A program made the position numbers and the translations under genes. DNA of 64,000 bases. Source: Vitis vinifera (Eukaryota; Streptophyta; Magnoliopsida; Vitales; Vitaceae). Where the stretch lies: assembly GCF_030704535.1 (NCBI RefSeq), contig NC_081815.1, positions 2,557,001 to 2,621,000 on the forward strand, in the 5' to 3' direction. Below the pieces are notes generated by a model. That model worked only from the letters and a program-made list of their open reading frames with translations, searched no databases and was not told the DNA's origin. The stretch's first letter is position 1. Each line of letters begins with the position of its first letter. Shown here piece after piece: positions 28,101-40,500 of this stretch.

Positions 28101-30389
28101 AGAGGAATTATCCAAATAACCACAAGGAAACAAGAGGCTCCAATTAACATCTCAATATCTTCCTGAAACATCACCAAAATATCGGGAAATCTGTGATATT
28201 TTGACACATGCAGTTTTCCTCATATTGATGATATTGATACCTTGAGGAAATTTTTGTGATATAACAGCAATATCTTGAGGATATTTTGCAGACTTCCATT
28301 AACCCCTTCTTTCCACATCGATATGCCCAGCCCCAGATTACAGATGGAAATATCAATGATAATGTAGATTTTTTCATCCTTGTAAGAGAGCATCCTTTGG
28401 CAGCCAAATAGCTGGAATAAGTAACTAGATAGATCCAATTTTGCATTTTATTTTAGTTTAGTATTCATCATTGACTCATTTTGTAAATAGCTTAAACTTT
28501 TGGGACAAGTGACTATTTAATGTTTTACATTATAAAGATATTCAAAATATAAATATCCTGAGAGGAGGGCAGAAAAAAAAACATAAAACACTACCAGCTA
28601 AACAATACATTTAATGAAGAGGAAATACAAACCTTGAATCTATAACTTCCATCTGGTGAAACATGACAATGATATATGTGTGTTTTATCAGAATCCCAAT
28701 CAAAAGACTGCAGGAAAAAATTTAAAAATAAGTCAAAGTATTTGCAAGGTAAGGATAAGAAGCCAAAGTTGATGGGCAGCAAATTAACTTTCTGGAGCCT
28801 AGAAGGTTCAAGCTCAGAAAACCAATCCACTCAGGTTTTACACTATGCATCATATGGCAGAGAACAAAGTTCATCATTTTCGTATTTAGATCATGGCTAA
28901 CTTAAAGTTGAATTAACTAATAAAAATTTAGGAAATTTTGACAAGCTCTGCATTCAAACTAGCAGTAACAGGTAAAAGAAAATGGGTGAAAAAGAAAGAA
29001 TTCTGTATTTTGTATTCACGCAAGTATGGCATGCATCCTTCAAATTAATGGAAATTATATTCTCAAAAATGTACCTCAATTTTTAGGAGATTATATCGCT
29101 AATGCTTGAATAATTTGATGCATATACGCCATACGGCATCAAGTTGACATACTTGGGAAGCAAAATAATAAACACTAAAATTGTCAATCAATAAATATAA
29201 CCTATGACTTTTGTTCAGCAACTGTGCTCTGGGTTCTCTAGAGAATAATATTAGCCAATTAGTTAGAATAGGACTTACTGAAAACTGAGAAATTAGTTGA
29301 GAAATAGAAACCATTTCTTAATTAATTTTCCTTGGTATAAACATGCACTCACCCTCTGTCTGTCTTCTTCCTTAATAAATTTTCTTCCTAAATTATTCCA
29401 AACTTCTGTCTCAAATACTCCCATAGGGAGATTTTTGAGTTTTAGAATTTCTTCTGCAGATAAAAGGTCCTCTGGCCTCTTACTGCACAGAAAAGAACAA
29501 TTGTCAACAACCCTGTTATACTGATGAATCAGAAAAACCAATAGAAGGAAGGAAAACTAACTCCCCAATGTAGCTCAATATTAGGAAGGCCTTCCTGAAC
29601 TCGAGTTCACCAAGGGCAACTAGTTGAGGACTAGATGCCTGTCTCCTTGCTTTCTTGGGAGTTGAAGATGGGGAGCTTATTAGGTGTTTTGGAGTTGGAG
29701 AGTGGGAGGCCGCATCACCTGTGCCCACAAACAGCAACCAATACAAAATCAGAGGAGAGTCAAAAACAAAATCCTTAGCTTAAACTTTTAGGAAAATTGA
29801 TTGATAAAAAATTACACAACAGACGTTTATAGAGAAGTTAATTTCAACCACCAGGAATACAACATCAACTGCAAACACGACAAAAATCAGTACATAAAAC
29901 AAACGCTATTTCTCAAACAGGGAATTTCCGAGAAAGCAAAGGAGAACAAGTAACGGGAACACCCTGTCTCTGACCCCTTTGATGCCAGGGAGCAAAGAAG
30001 TGGCGTGCAATTATTCAGCTCAACTGAAACACCAAAAGAATGAAAACAGTAACCACACACGCACACAAACTTATTTCCTTGTCTTCCTCCTACTAATTTT
30101 CTCGGCAACCAAACAGCGCCGAAAACCCCACCATTACTCGCAAAAGCTGATAGAAAAAGAAGACAAAGCAAATTGTGGAACCTTGGGCAGCCTTTCCGAC
30201 CATGTAATTGATTAATGCGCTGAGATTACGGATTTTCAGATGGGATATTTTACGAAGAAGCTCAAGCGTCGACTCTTCCCCGAGCGATGCCAGATTTCGT
30301 CTGGTGTGGGCCTCGGGCGGTGGTTGTTGCTGTTCCGTACAAATTCTTTGGAGCATTTGCTCAACAGAGTGAGGGAGAGACACTTCCAT
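13176..30389 (-). CDS. RNA-dependent RNA polymerase, gamma class (RDR3/4/5-like)
   Basis: Predicted to copy single-stranded RNA into double-stranded RNA that feeds small-RNA silencing. Nineteen exons: 30389-30182, 29718-29562, 29482-29353, 28707-28633, 26982-26793, 26087-25919, 25828-25741, 25657-25514, 24311-24237, 24124-24053, 21576-21470, 20970-20822, 20548-20326, 20066-19841, 16455-16310, 14933-14771, 13964-13826, 13672-13506 and 13412-13176. They total 2865 nt (954 residues) in one frame, starting MEVSLPHSVEQML. RdRP domain marks: TDGTGFISEDLAL (about residue 357), the LLIQCRLFNNGCAVKGTLLL block, MGTADPTGTLKSDEV, and the catalytic DFDGDMYWVSRN at about 658. DFDGD instead of DLDGD marks the gamma class (Arabidopsis RDR3, 4, 5; tomato Ty-1/Ty-3), set apart from RDR1, 2 and 6. 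Exon 7 uses the acceptor at 25829, not the stronger-looking TTGCAG upstream, because only that choice keeps the frame and the family sequence. The introns are rich in transposons. Confidence 0.93.
15165..15491. mobile_element. Tourist-like (PIF/Harbinger) MITE, copy 1
   Basis: A 327-bp AT-rich element in RDR intron 15 with inverted ends GGTTATGTTTGGTT and AACCAAACATAGCC, and ATA on both sides (15162-15164, 15492-15494) as a possible 3-bp target duplication. It has no coding capacity. Its interior matches copy 2, only 160 bp away, in the same orientation. Confidence 0.75.
15652..15974. mobile_element. Tourist-like (PIF/Harbinger) MITE, copy 2
   Basis: A 323-bp element with inverted ends GGCTACGTTTGGTTC and GAACCAAACATGGCC, and perfect TAA target duplications (15649-15651 and 15975-15977). 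TAA/TTA duplications with GGC..TGTTTGG ends are the Tourist/PIF-Harbinger pattern. No coding capacity. Confidence 0.85.
17041..18320 (+). mobile_element. Solo LTR in RDR intron 14 (Copia-like)
   Basis: A block of about 1280 bp begins TGTGAAACCAAGG and ends TTTTTCTAACA, i.e. TG..CA. The flanks CTCTG (17036-17040) and CTCTT (18321-18325) match at four of five bases, as an aged 5-bp target duplication would. Inside are TGATGATAACAAAAC, common in plant Copia LTRs, a palindrome CAACCGGTTG (17446-17455), and a TATA box CTATAAAAAGGC at 17656-17667 read on the plus strand, opposite to the host gene. No primer-binding site or polyprotein frame follows, so I call it a solo LTR left by recombination. 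Superfamily is inferred from the start motif only. Confidence 0.7.
21866..21889. repeat. (TA)12 microsatellite
   Basis: Uninterrupted TA dinucleotides in RDR intron 10. Confidence 0.9.
22236..22576 (-). mobile_element. 3' end of an L1-type LINE (fragment)
   Basis: Read on the minus strand, the DNA encodes pieces typical of the C-terminus of plant L1 reverse transcriptases: a GAFSGKKTKN stretch, then CIFWTLWGGGNRRSFESKEM, followed by a decayed frame and 3' UTR. The poly-C run 22491-22501 falls in the part normally coding RERNRRS. Only the last few hundred bases of the element remain. It lies in RDR intron 10 in the same orientation as the gene. Confidence 0.7.
22479..23284. repeat. Recent tandem duplication, 2 x about 403 bp
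   Basis: Unit 1 (22479-22882) and unit 2 (22883-23284) are nearly identical: I see one base change (AGACCC against AAACCC after CTATAC) and one C lost in the poly-C run (11 against 10), plus the last base of the unit. Each starts AGATCTTCGG inside LINE-derived sequence and ends at TTCATTCACAC. Each unit also holds a perfect 9-bp hairpin GGTGGAGTT/AACTCCACC (22836-22863 and 403 bp later). All is within RDR intron 10. Confidence 0.95.
23290..23650 (-). mobile_element. Second L1-type LINE 3' fragment
   Basis: The minus strand reads CLFWTIWKERN, a stop, then RTFKVQ at about 23370-23450, the same C-terminal LINE block as at 22.5 kb but a different copy. Stops and frame breaks show it is dead. The exact ends are not clear. 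Confidence 0.6.
27323..28382. mobile_element. Ac/Ds-like hAT element, non-autonomous
   Basis: A 1060-bp block in RDR intron 4 with perfect 12-bp terminal inverted repeats, CAAGGATGAAAA at 27323-27334 and TTTTCATCCTTG at 28371-28382. It is flanked by an 8-bp near-perfect target duplication (GAAGAGAG at 27315-27322, TAAGAGAG at 28383-28390). CAGGGATGAAA-type ends with 8-bp duplications are the Ac/Ds signature. Both subterminal parts repeat ATATC/GATAT words, probable transposase-binding sites. No transposase frame is present. Confidence 0.82.
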
Positions 30390-31598
30390 TGAAGGATTCC
30401 AGGTTCTTCTCCGCAACAGGCCCGCGTCTTCTATTCATATGCATTCCGCCGTTGAAATTTTCCCGCTTTTTAAAAGTCGGTGATGCGTGGCGTCCGTACA
30501 AAAGTTCTGATAGTTGCATCCACGCTGTGGTTTTCATTTTTACGTTTAATTAATTAATTGCTTTTGTTGTAAGAAATTATAATATTTTTATCCACGTGTA
30601 TTTTGGTTAATTAAAAATATATTTTTTTTCAAATTATGATTTGAACTGGCAATTACCGAACTTATCCAATCATAGGAAAATGGTGAGACACAATCATAAT
30701 ACCAACCGAACAAAAGATCTAAACAGTTCATCTCTTCTCGGTGGATATATACCAATGATACTTTCAAGTTTCAACCACTGGTGAAAAAGATTCAAGCCAT
30801 AAAGTATCGCCAAAAGCAAGCTCTGTTCAAAGATTCCAAAATCACCCTATCTCTCTGACAGACTAGACATCCAGTTGATGGTTTTCGACCCTTAGAGCTT
30901 AAGTAATTAAAAGGAGTCAAAGGACCACAAAAGAAAAGAAAAAAAGAGGACTGAAAATGGAAAAAGAAGAAAAGGCAGCAATTGAAAAACATAAAGGTTC
31001 AATAAATAAAGCAAAGTACACCCTCACTTCCATAGCTTTCTATTTCCCTCCTTCACATCTACATTCCTGGAAATCTAATAAAGCAAATTTCGAGGAAGTG
31101 GGAGAATGAGAATCTTTGACAGCCAGTGTAGGCAATTGCCTGATAAATAAAATGAAATTTCATATGTTCATGGAGCAAAGAGTAGGTTGTGATCTGGAAT
31201 ATAGAGGCTCCCACTTTTGAGGTATATATGTTCTTAGTGTCAACAGCAAAACCAAATTTATCATAAAAACATAAGCTTGCCAGTTAACGAAATATATGGA
31301 CATTTGCATTGGTGTTGCTACATGAAGAGAGTTGCTTCCAATGTGTTGGCATCAACTCCAGCTGCCAATTTCCAACTCCTGCAGAAGGTCCTCTACCACC
31401 TGACTCTTTCCTCAAGTAGTTGGATATCGGGTAGACAATGATGTGTACAGACATATGGATTGAAAGGATAAGACCCAGTTTCCCTTTCTGTTTTGTGTTC
31501 TTATAATTTTTGTTGAGCAAACCTCAAGCTGCCATTACATTTCTATTTGTTGAATCAATAAATCTGCCTCTTTGACACTGCTTGGAGCAGCTATCGGA
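30390..31598. other. Intergenic: RDR promoter and golgin 3' flank
   Basis: Both genes run on the minus strand, so this 1.2-kb gap must hold the RDR leader and promoter (low-coordinate side) and the golgin 3' UTR (high-coordinate side). Sequence just above 30390 is GC-richer, as for a transcribed leader; from about 30550 it turns AT-rich. No extra gene or repeat recognised. Confidence 0.6.
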
Positions 31599-34500
31599 TC
31601 ATGGTAAGGTAGGGGTGGCGAGTCCCATAGATTGGGCAACTTCTCTAGATGCCAATTCATCAGCTTGCTCCTGGACATGGCAAGCAACACATTCAGAACA
31701 GGAAAAAGATTTGAACAAAAACATTTCTAATTGCAGTGATATTCCATTGAATAAATTTTGTTTTTGTTTCTGTAATATAAGAATCCCTCCTACAAGTGAG
31801 TAGATAGCAATATAGTCATACGAATCATACCTGAAGGTGATGTAAAAGGTACATCAAGAAGAGATGCACAAATACCTGCACATGATTATATAAGGTTATC
31901 AATGCATTCAAGACCTTCCACATAAATGCCTCTAATTAGATTCTCAAAACTTCCTACCAGATAGAAAAGCAGGAGCAATCGGGCAGTTGGATACCGCCAG
32001 AGAAATCTTGTGGCTCTGACAGCCCCTGAATCTAAAAGTTTTGCAGCCTTCTGCAACTGCATGTGGCAATTTTGTACATTCTATGAGATCAGAATAGAGG
32101 ATACGCAGGAGAAGAGTGGAGTGATCATGCAACACAAGATACCTGTATGCTTGCTGCAGCCATATGGCGGTGATGCAAGGGAAGAGGCCTGTAATTATTA
32201 CAAAGTGAAAAAAGAATGATATGCTCAGTAACCAAGTAGCAACTGTGATAAAGTGACAAAACATCCATAACTGTATATATGTATGCATCTAAATAGATAT
32301 GCATGTGATTATACATGTAAGAAGTACAGCCAAAACAAGGATATGAATGAGCAGCAATACAATATAAAATAAGAAAGCACTTGTAAGAAGTTAAGCTAGC
32401 ACCCAATTAGAGACAGGATGAAAAGAAGTTGTCCATTATGGTCTGCTCATTTGCAAAGAAGACCAAATAACACAGACTTAAGAAGTAATTTGATGTAAGT
32501 AGAAAGCCTTACAAGGACTAGTAAGAAGGTCAAAATGAAAGAGGGTCAAGGCTGAGAACAGATCAAGGCACATTATTTGATGGAGCAAAAGGATTTGAGC
32601 AGTCAACCCCAAGTAATTGTAAATTTCAAGGCCTTAAGTTCAGTAGTGCTGGGGTTTGCTTGAGGCCTTGTTCTTCTTTCCAAGGTGACCCTCTTTCCTC
32701 TCTTTAGCCACAAAAAAGATGGAAAACATTGAAAGGGTCACCCTTTAAATTATTTTCCAAACTGACTCTTGAGTCCTCAACCCAAATACTACTCTCTCAT
32801 CTTCCAATTTAAAGACTATGCGTGCACTCATCAATGTCTCTTCCCATCTATAACCCAGCTCACTGATTCCCATAAGGAAGCTGTTTGTACATGGGAATGA
32901 CCTCTTTTCTGCAATCAGCATATTGAGCTGAGCATACTCTCTCTCATATCCCTATCCAGTGGCACCATCTGCACGTTTACCAGGCCATTGTCAATTTGAT
33001 CCTAGATTCACCAATTGCAGAATCTAGAATCATTAAGTGCTCTTTGTGTAACCTCTTTTGTGCAGATATCTGCCTTTGTACTGACTACCCTTGCTGACTG
33101 ATGAATAGTTCTGATATTAATGAGAGGGTGATTTTGCATTAGAAGGGATAATATTTAGTAGGCCTATCCAGTGATTTCAGTATGCGTATACATACATATG
33201 TAGAGACATACATGACAGCATTCAATAGAAAGATATGTAGAGGCTCCTGTGCAGCCTCTAGATAAGGTATCAAAAGCAAAAGCCAGATCATCTACTCGGA
33301 GTTTATGTACAACAAAGTGAACTCTAGTTATGACAAGCTAAAAGGCCATCTTTAATAACTGAGGAACCAAAAAATTTAAAAAAAAAAAAAAATGATAGAT
33401 AAACCTTTTTTTGGTCCCTACTAAGACTCCAACTTGGAACCCTCCCACAACCCTGCCCTATCTACTTACCACTTGAGCCAGGCCTCAAGGGCAATAACCA
33501 AGAAACAAAATGTATCTGTATTTGATCAATAAGACATTGAAAATTTCAAAGGAAGCATAATCTAATCAAGAAGAAACAGCATACTCAAGTGCTTTTATGT
33601 CAGTGTCGTCTTCCCAAGATGCTGAACCACGGCGGGAGGTTCTACTTCTTTCTGCTTCTACCTGTTCAATAAAATTGTGAATTCATACGCAAAAGAGATA
33701 GATTAGAAGAATGAATCCAGGATTTTAGGTTACTATTAAACCGAGCAGCATAGTACAGCTAGAAACCGAGACCTGTGCTTCTTTAAGACGTTTGACCTCT
33801 TTCTCCAATTGAAACCCTGCTGCAGCTTTTTCACTAGCCATGGCTTCTAGCTGTGTTTGCTTGTTGTACTGAATCATAGATAATAAATTTTGCATCTAAG
33901 AATTTAACACAATTTATTGGCCTTATAGCATGACCAAATGAGCAATTAAGCAATCTTAAGAATACATAACTACATCATGGGTTTGACATACCAATAGGTC
34001 AGTTAGTTCACGGTAGCGTTTCTCCAGCTCCATATGCTCCTATTGGAAAGCAGTAAAAGCAATGAGGGCAGTTCTTAACATCAGAAGACTCGAAATGTTT
34101 TATACTTTTATTATGATTAGTCAGTTTTAAAAAGAAAATTGGTAGAAAACAGAATTAACACCATGCCACAAGCAAGACCATCCGTCATCATACTTAAGCT
34201 AATAAAAGGGAAAAAAGATGTAGAATACATAGAGGATATCAACCATTATATTTCACAACATGCCGCATCGAAAGCTTCAACTTCACAATTTTTACTAGGT
34301 TGCCCCTCCTGAGTTTGTTTTCTGTTTCCCATTGCCTACCAAGTGGCCTCTCCTATTTTCTGAGGGTATGGGTAACTTAGCTATGGCATCTGAGCTTGAG
34401 CATCCTGACAGGAGGTGAGGAGTTTGGTACGGAGGAGGGGCTTAAGATTCACATGAGGATGGCAGCACATAGGACTTTTCTATGTTAATTTGGTGATGTG

Positions 34501-37500
34501 CGATAAAAACAGAAGATTGGACCAAGGAGTGCATTCAAGATGATCTAAGGCAATGGGAGGTTCACTTCCTTGGATTTCATTGATATATTGGCCTTAGCCT
34601 AAGGCTGGTCAGACTTCACTTTTTTCCTTTCTTGTGTACCTGAGCTGCACCCTCTTTTGTTAAGCCACCTGTTAATAAATTATCTTTGCCTGTAAAAAAA
34701 AGGCTTAGCTCAAAAAGGAGAAAATAGAGTGTGTGAAACAACTAACAAGACACTTTAACAGTATACCTCCACAGTGATACAGCCCATAGATGGCCAAATG
34801 GCAGAAAAGGAAATCATTTAGCCCCATAGTGAGATGAGGCTTTGTTGAATCAAGTATGTCTACTATTCATACAGATGTTACATGGCCACTCTAAAGCATA
34901 ACAGGCATTGGAAATGACATGATAAGCGTCCAGGTACAATTATGTTATTGACATGCCTACTTATTGACATTTATCAATTAATGTGTCCAATAAAGAAAAA
35001 GAAGTGCCTGGTTCAGTTTAAATTACCTTAGAATCCAGTGATCAATTTCTTTGTTGCATAGATACGATTGAAGTACCCATTTTTCACATTCCATCGATCA
35101 GGGTACAGATGAGGAAAAATGGAAATTGGGGTATTTAGTCATGACTCATATCCCTATATTCTAGGTCCCAGGAATTAAACAAATCTGACACCTAGATGCA
35201 CACCAACACCCAACAATTGTACCAGAGTCCATGCAAAATCATACTTTATTCATTACAATACATGAAAAACCAAATATGATACTGATGCCCAAATGTATTG
35301 ATTTTACCTGGAAATATATATTGGCAATATATTTGTGTTACCTAAAATAAAGGGGACCATATGCTAGAGGTAAAAAAAATAGAAATAGAAAAAGAGAAAG
35401 CACAAAACCAGAACAGTACCTGACGTGAATAATGCTCTGCATCTCTTTTCATGGCAGCCATTTCAACTCTCATTTTTTGCAATTCAGCCTGCAAATAGAT
35501 AAAGAAAACATGGCAAATAGATTCTTAAATTGCAGTTTTCGCAATTCAAAATTAACTTAAATCATTATATAATGAAAAAGCCAAACTTAATAGCCTATAT
35601 GCCACCAAAATATCTGAAGTATCAATCATGACCATGGAAGCTTCCCTCCTCCAATTGGAGAAGACAACAAGAACAATGTTTTTTGGGAAAGAAAAAACAA
35701 ACCATAATAAACTTGCCTCCATAGAAGAAAGCTTGGCCTCTGCATCTCTTTGACCTTGGCGTGCACGTTCCACCTCTTCCTGCCATGCCTGCATCTTGAC
35801 ATTCAAAAATTTGACTGATTATATAGATACCAGCTGAAAGACAGTGTGCCAATATCATAAGCTGTGCAGCCAAGTTTGCTAAATGATCATTATCAGGTTT
35901 ATAATATATTAACAACAAACAGGCCTAGTTTACAGTTTATAATGCATACCTGAATCACTTGATTGGCCTCTTCAGGGGATTTCTTTTGTCCACGGCGAGC
36001 ACGAGCTTCCATATCATGCAGTTCTTGATTTAAAGTTGCACATTCAACCTGATGGCATAAAATAATGATAACCCCAATAGCTAAAAACTGTTTGTTCATC
36101 TAAGGAACAGAAAATAACACTTTAACAAATGAATATTCAACAATATTCCTATTTACCTCAAGCAGTGCGACCTTCTGCTCAAACTCTGCAGCCTTCGCTG
36201 TCCTCTCATCTGCTACTCTCTAAATAAGGAAACAGTTAGCCAAATATAGTAAAGATGATAAACATTATGGCCAAACTTTCCCTGGCTAATGAAAAAGGAT
36301 TAAAATGTATTGCCTTTGCCAATGCAATAATGCATTACAATTGTGGAATTCCAAATTCCAGATTATGCCCCATAGAGCGGTAATGCTTTATCCAATCACA
36401 ATCACCAAGTTTCATTCATTTACAAACGTGCCTTATAAGCCCAAGTGCGAAGCAAGATTAAAAGTAATCAGGGATCACTGATTAGTTGAATCTATGGTGG
36501 GACTGTGTCCCAATTATTTTGATCATGGAAAAATAAAAAATTACTAATAAGATAAAACTCTAAAACAGTTGTATTGACCCATATAAGAATAAGAACAATA
36601 AGGGACAATTATCAATGAAGTCATCCTTATTAGGAAACACCCCCATCAACCTCTACAAACAGGTGAAGCCCATATCAAGAAATTCTGAAGAACATTCTTG
36701 TTCAATTCTGCAATTTTCAAGCCTAGGGAAGCTCTAGTAGATTAAAGCCATAAAGAGAGAAGATGGAAAGAACTGCCACTTTGAGGCCCTGAAGAGAGCC
36801 AACCAAAGTTATAGGCACAACATGGACAGGATAGAAAGCTGTGCTGCATCAAAGATTGTCCTGGGTTAAAACTCTAAAGCTCCATAAGATTTTGTTGTGT
36901 AGGCCTAGAGACACCCAACCAAAGAAGATACCGGGTGCCTTTAAAACCTTGGATCAAAGTTTTGAACAAGAAATTTTTCTCATGTGTATGTATTCATGTT
37001 AATAAATGAAGAGATTCTTAGGCAATGCTTTTGAAAAACAATTCTAAAAAACAGCTTTCAAGAATAGTTTTTGAAAATTGTTCTTTAATATTTTGTAAAA
37101 GAAAAGTTTGTTTGGGAATCTGAAATGTTTTTAACATATTGTTTATGCTTTTAAATATGTTTTAAAAATAACTTTAATGTGTAGTGTTTTATTTTTAATC
37201 ATTATCTATATTTGTATAATTATTTTTTAAAACAATCATTAGAAAACAACTGAAAATAATAAAAACATGTTATTTGGAAACACCTTATTTTTTGTTTTTA
37301 AGAATAGAAAACTGTTCGAGTCTTTTGGTTGTTAAACACGTTTTCTTGTTTTTTTTGTTTTAGAGAACAAAAAACTGTTTTCGAAAATAGTTACCAAACA
37401 ACACCTTAAATTCATAAAAGGGTAGCATCAGTGGCAAGACAGTAGATAGTACTCTGTACTGCATCAACAAGGCAAATCAGGATCGACCTGTTGCCTGTGG

Positions 37501-40500
37501 GATGCTCTTTAACTAGATTTCTTGGTTTGGCTAAGATGATCAGCATTTCATTACTTCTAGTTACCAAACTTACCAAAATAGGCCAAAAGCTGCTTCTCTC
37601 CTACTATGATTTTCAAATTATTACATTCCTTTTAAAACCCATATCAAGATCCATTATGCATTTGTACTTATTCATTGTCCTCAGAGGATCTATGGTGACA
37701 GGATCCACGCAGAAAATTGTAGGAAGACAGGGAATTACACAAATCACTGGAAGTAATTAGTTCAGAATTCAAGTTATAAGCATATGCATCCTTGAAATCA
37801 GAGCAGGATAATTTCTTTTACAGCATTTTGAGTCTGTGAACACGAGAACTAAGCCGTGAAACATGACAAGTTATTTGCCAATCAAAATGTCAGAAAAATA
37901 TGCATTAGAATGCAAATGACTATAAATTTATGGGATAGGCATTGGGTTAAAGGACACTGAAATTTTTATACAGAACCTTCATTTCCACCCAAATTCCAGA
38001 CAGCATGAATTCAACTACATCTATGAAATCCATGGCTTAAAAGCCCAAGGAGTAATCAAATTTATAAATATTGCAACATACTCCATTGATAATTGACATA
38101 GACAAATAGTCATCACTATTGTATACAAGCTTCAAAATAATTATGTGCAAAATATTCGAGGGAAACATCATGTATCGAGTTCAAAGAAGTGAGATTTACT
38201 AGCTAGTACTACTTTAGGCAATAAGTCACAAACATTACAAGGTCCTTACAGTACCTGGATCCTGGCAAGGGCTGTGGACGCTTCCACTGCTTGGTGTTCC
38301 AACTCGACCTCCCTTTCCATAGCAGCCTGTTTATTAGGATAGATTATCACAATGCAAGACAACAATAACAACAAAAAAGCAACAACCAAAAATGTACTTA
38401 AAAAAAGGAACTATTCTAAATACAAACCATTTTGGTAGCATGGTGTGCCGCACGCTCTTCTTCTGCTCTCCGTTCTGCAGAAGCCAGCTCCTCCCGCAGA
38501 GCCTATTAGATAAGTACATCCTCACTAATCTAAGAATTTCATGGTTGAGAAAAAATATGGGTTCAAGGATAGGTTAAGAATCCACTTAAGACAAGTTGCA
38601 TGCTTGAAAGAATAAATTGATATACCTGCATCATCCGCGTCTCTGTCAGTTCCCTATTTCTCATAATAGACTCCATATTTGCCTGATGAAAAGTAATGCA
38701 AGGGTTACAAAAGCCATAAATATTTTTATATCCATGTTAAGAGGATGCACAACATAGATTACCAATGAAAAATAGAACAGTAGAGGGTATATCAACATGG
38801 GCGAGATGATAAAAGAAACAGAACAAAGTACTCCAAGAGGAATGGCAATAGATCAGGTTAATGGTGCAACATGCACCCCATCCCGCCCCCTATGGGTACT
38901 AGCTTGGGATGAAGATATTTAGTGTCAGATCAGCATTTGGAGGGAGAGCAAAATAAGAAACCTGGATCTGACTTTTTATGGGTAGTTGAGCCAAATTATT
39001 GATATATTTTCAAAATTAGCAAAATGTGGAGTTAGGCATATGGCTTCTTTTGTATGAGATTTTATACTTATGAGAATTGTAGCTAGATCTGACTTTTTGA
39101 ACTAGCATACATTCATCTGCCTTTTTTTATCAGACTTTGTATAGAACATTGTCCACTTTTTGAAAGGATTTCTCAACCTTCTTTATACTTCATATTTCAA
39201 TGCAATAAAATCATTGTTTCTTATAGAAAAACAAAAAAAAATGAAAGCTGAATCAATTTTGCTTCCTATAGGTATCACTCATTGGGTGTTATTTTACATA
39301 TAATTTTAATGTGCATTTGTTTTTCATAAATACATAATCCATCAACTAGAATTCAATTGGGTTGGTCAAATAACCCACCATGCCCCTTCTCCTATCAGCA
39401 AGGGTCTAGACAAATAAAATCAGAATGGGTATAATTGAGACGGATATTTCAAATATCTAATCATAGGGGAAAAGCTAAAAGATCATTCATTAAAAACATG
39501 GGAGTGTGATGAACCTGCATGGAAGCCAGATTTCCTTCAGAAAAAGCTGCTTGTTTCTTAAGTGCATCCATAGAATTGACAAGTGCTTCAATCTCAGAGT
39601 TCTTTGCAGCCAAAGCCTCAACCATAATTGACTCTACTTTGCTCACTTCAATTTTGGATGCAGATAAATCTTGCTGTAGTTGCTTTATGCGAGCCTCATA
39701 TGAGTTACTAAGCTCTTTCTGTTAAAGTAGAAATTAATCAGTAAAACACCACTCGTTGAATAGCATTAACATGTCCCAGGTACAAGTATAATTGAAACTT
39801 CCACTTAATCCCCAAATGAAAAATTGGCATGGTGTTTCACCTCTGCAGTGAGAAGTTCTTCCAACTGTGCATTTTCAGATTTGCATTCTTGAAGACGGGT
39901 TAAAAGTCCAGCACAAACCTGAATATCAATAGCATGCATTAAGATTTGCTTCCAAAAGGCAAAACATTTGACAAGGAATTCTATCAAATAAGAAAATATG
40001 ATTATATAGAAGCCATAACCACAATATTATAGTGTATACTGTTGATCAAACCAAGAAACATATATCTACATTCTTCAGTAAAACAAGACATGTGTGGTCT
40101 GATACTAGAGAAAATAAGAATCCACATTTCCCCTCAAGTGGTCTAAGGGCATCTATAATGTCTCATGCACGTAATCTGAAACAATTGAGCATAGGAACAA
40201 CTTGTGTCATTAAAAAGAAAAAAAATCATGAAGACAACATCCAATTGGGGATAGGTAGGTATACAGAATGTAAATCTCACCAATTTTAAGCTTTTCTTCA
40301 ATGAAAACATAATGTTTGGTTACTCAACTGTAATTTAACAATGGGATTGTGTAGGTTCACCTACTTCAATCATAGAAGAATTAGAGGCATGAACCTGCAA
40401 GGTTTGAACAAAGAATAGATGAATTTATGGAGGATTTTCCTCTTGCCTTGTTCTGGTTATTCAAAGGAGTTGCAACAATATGATATTTCATAATACATAA

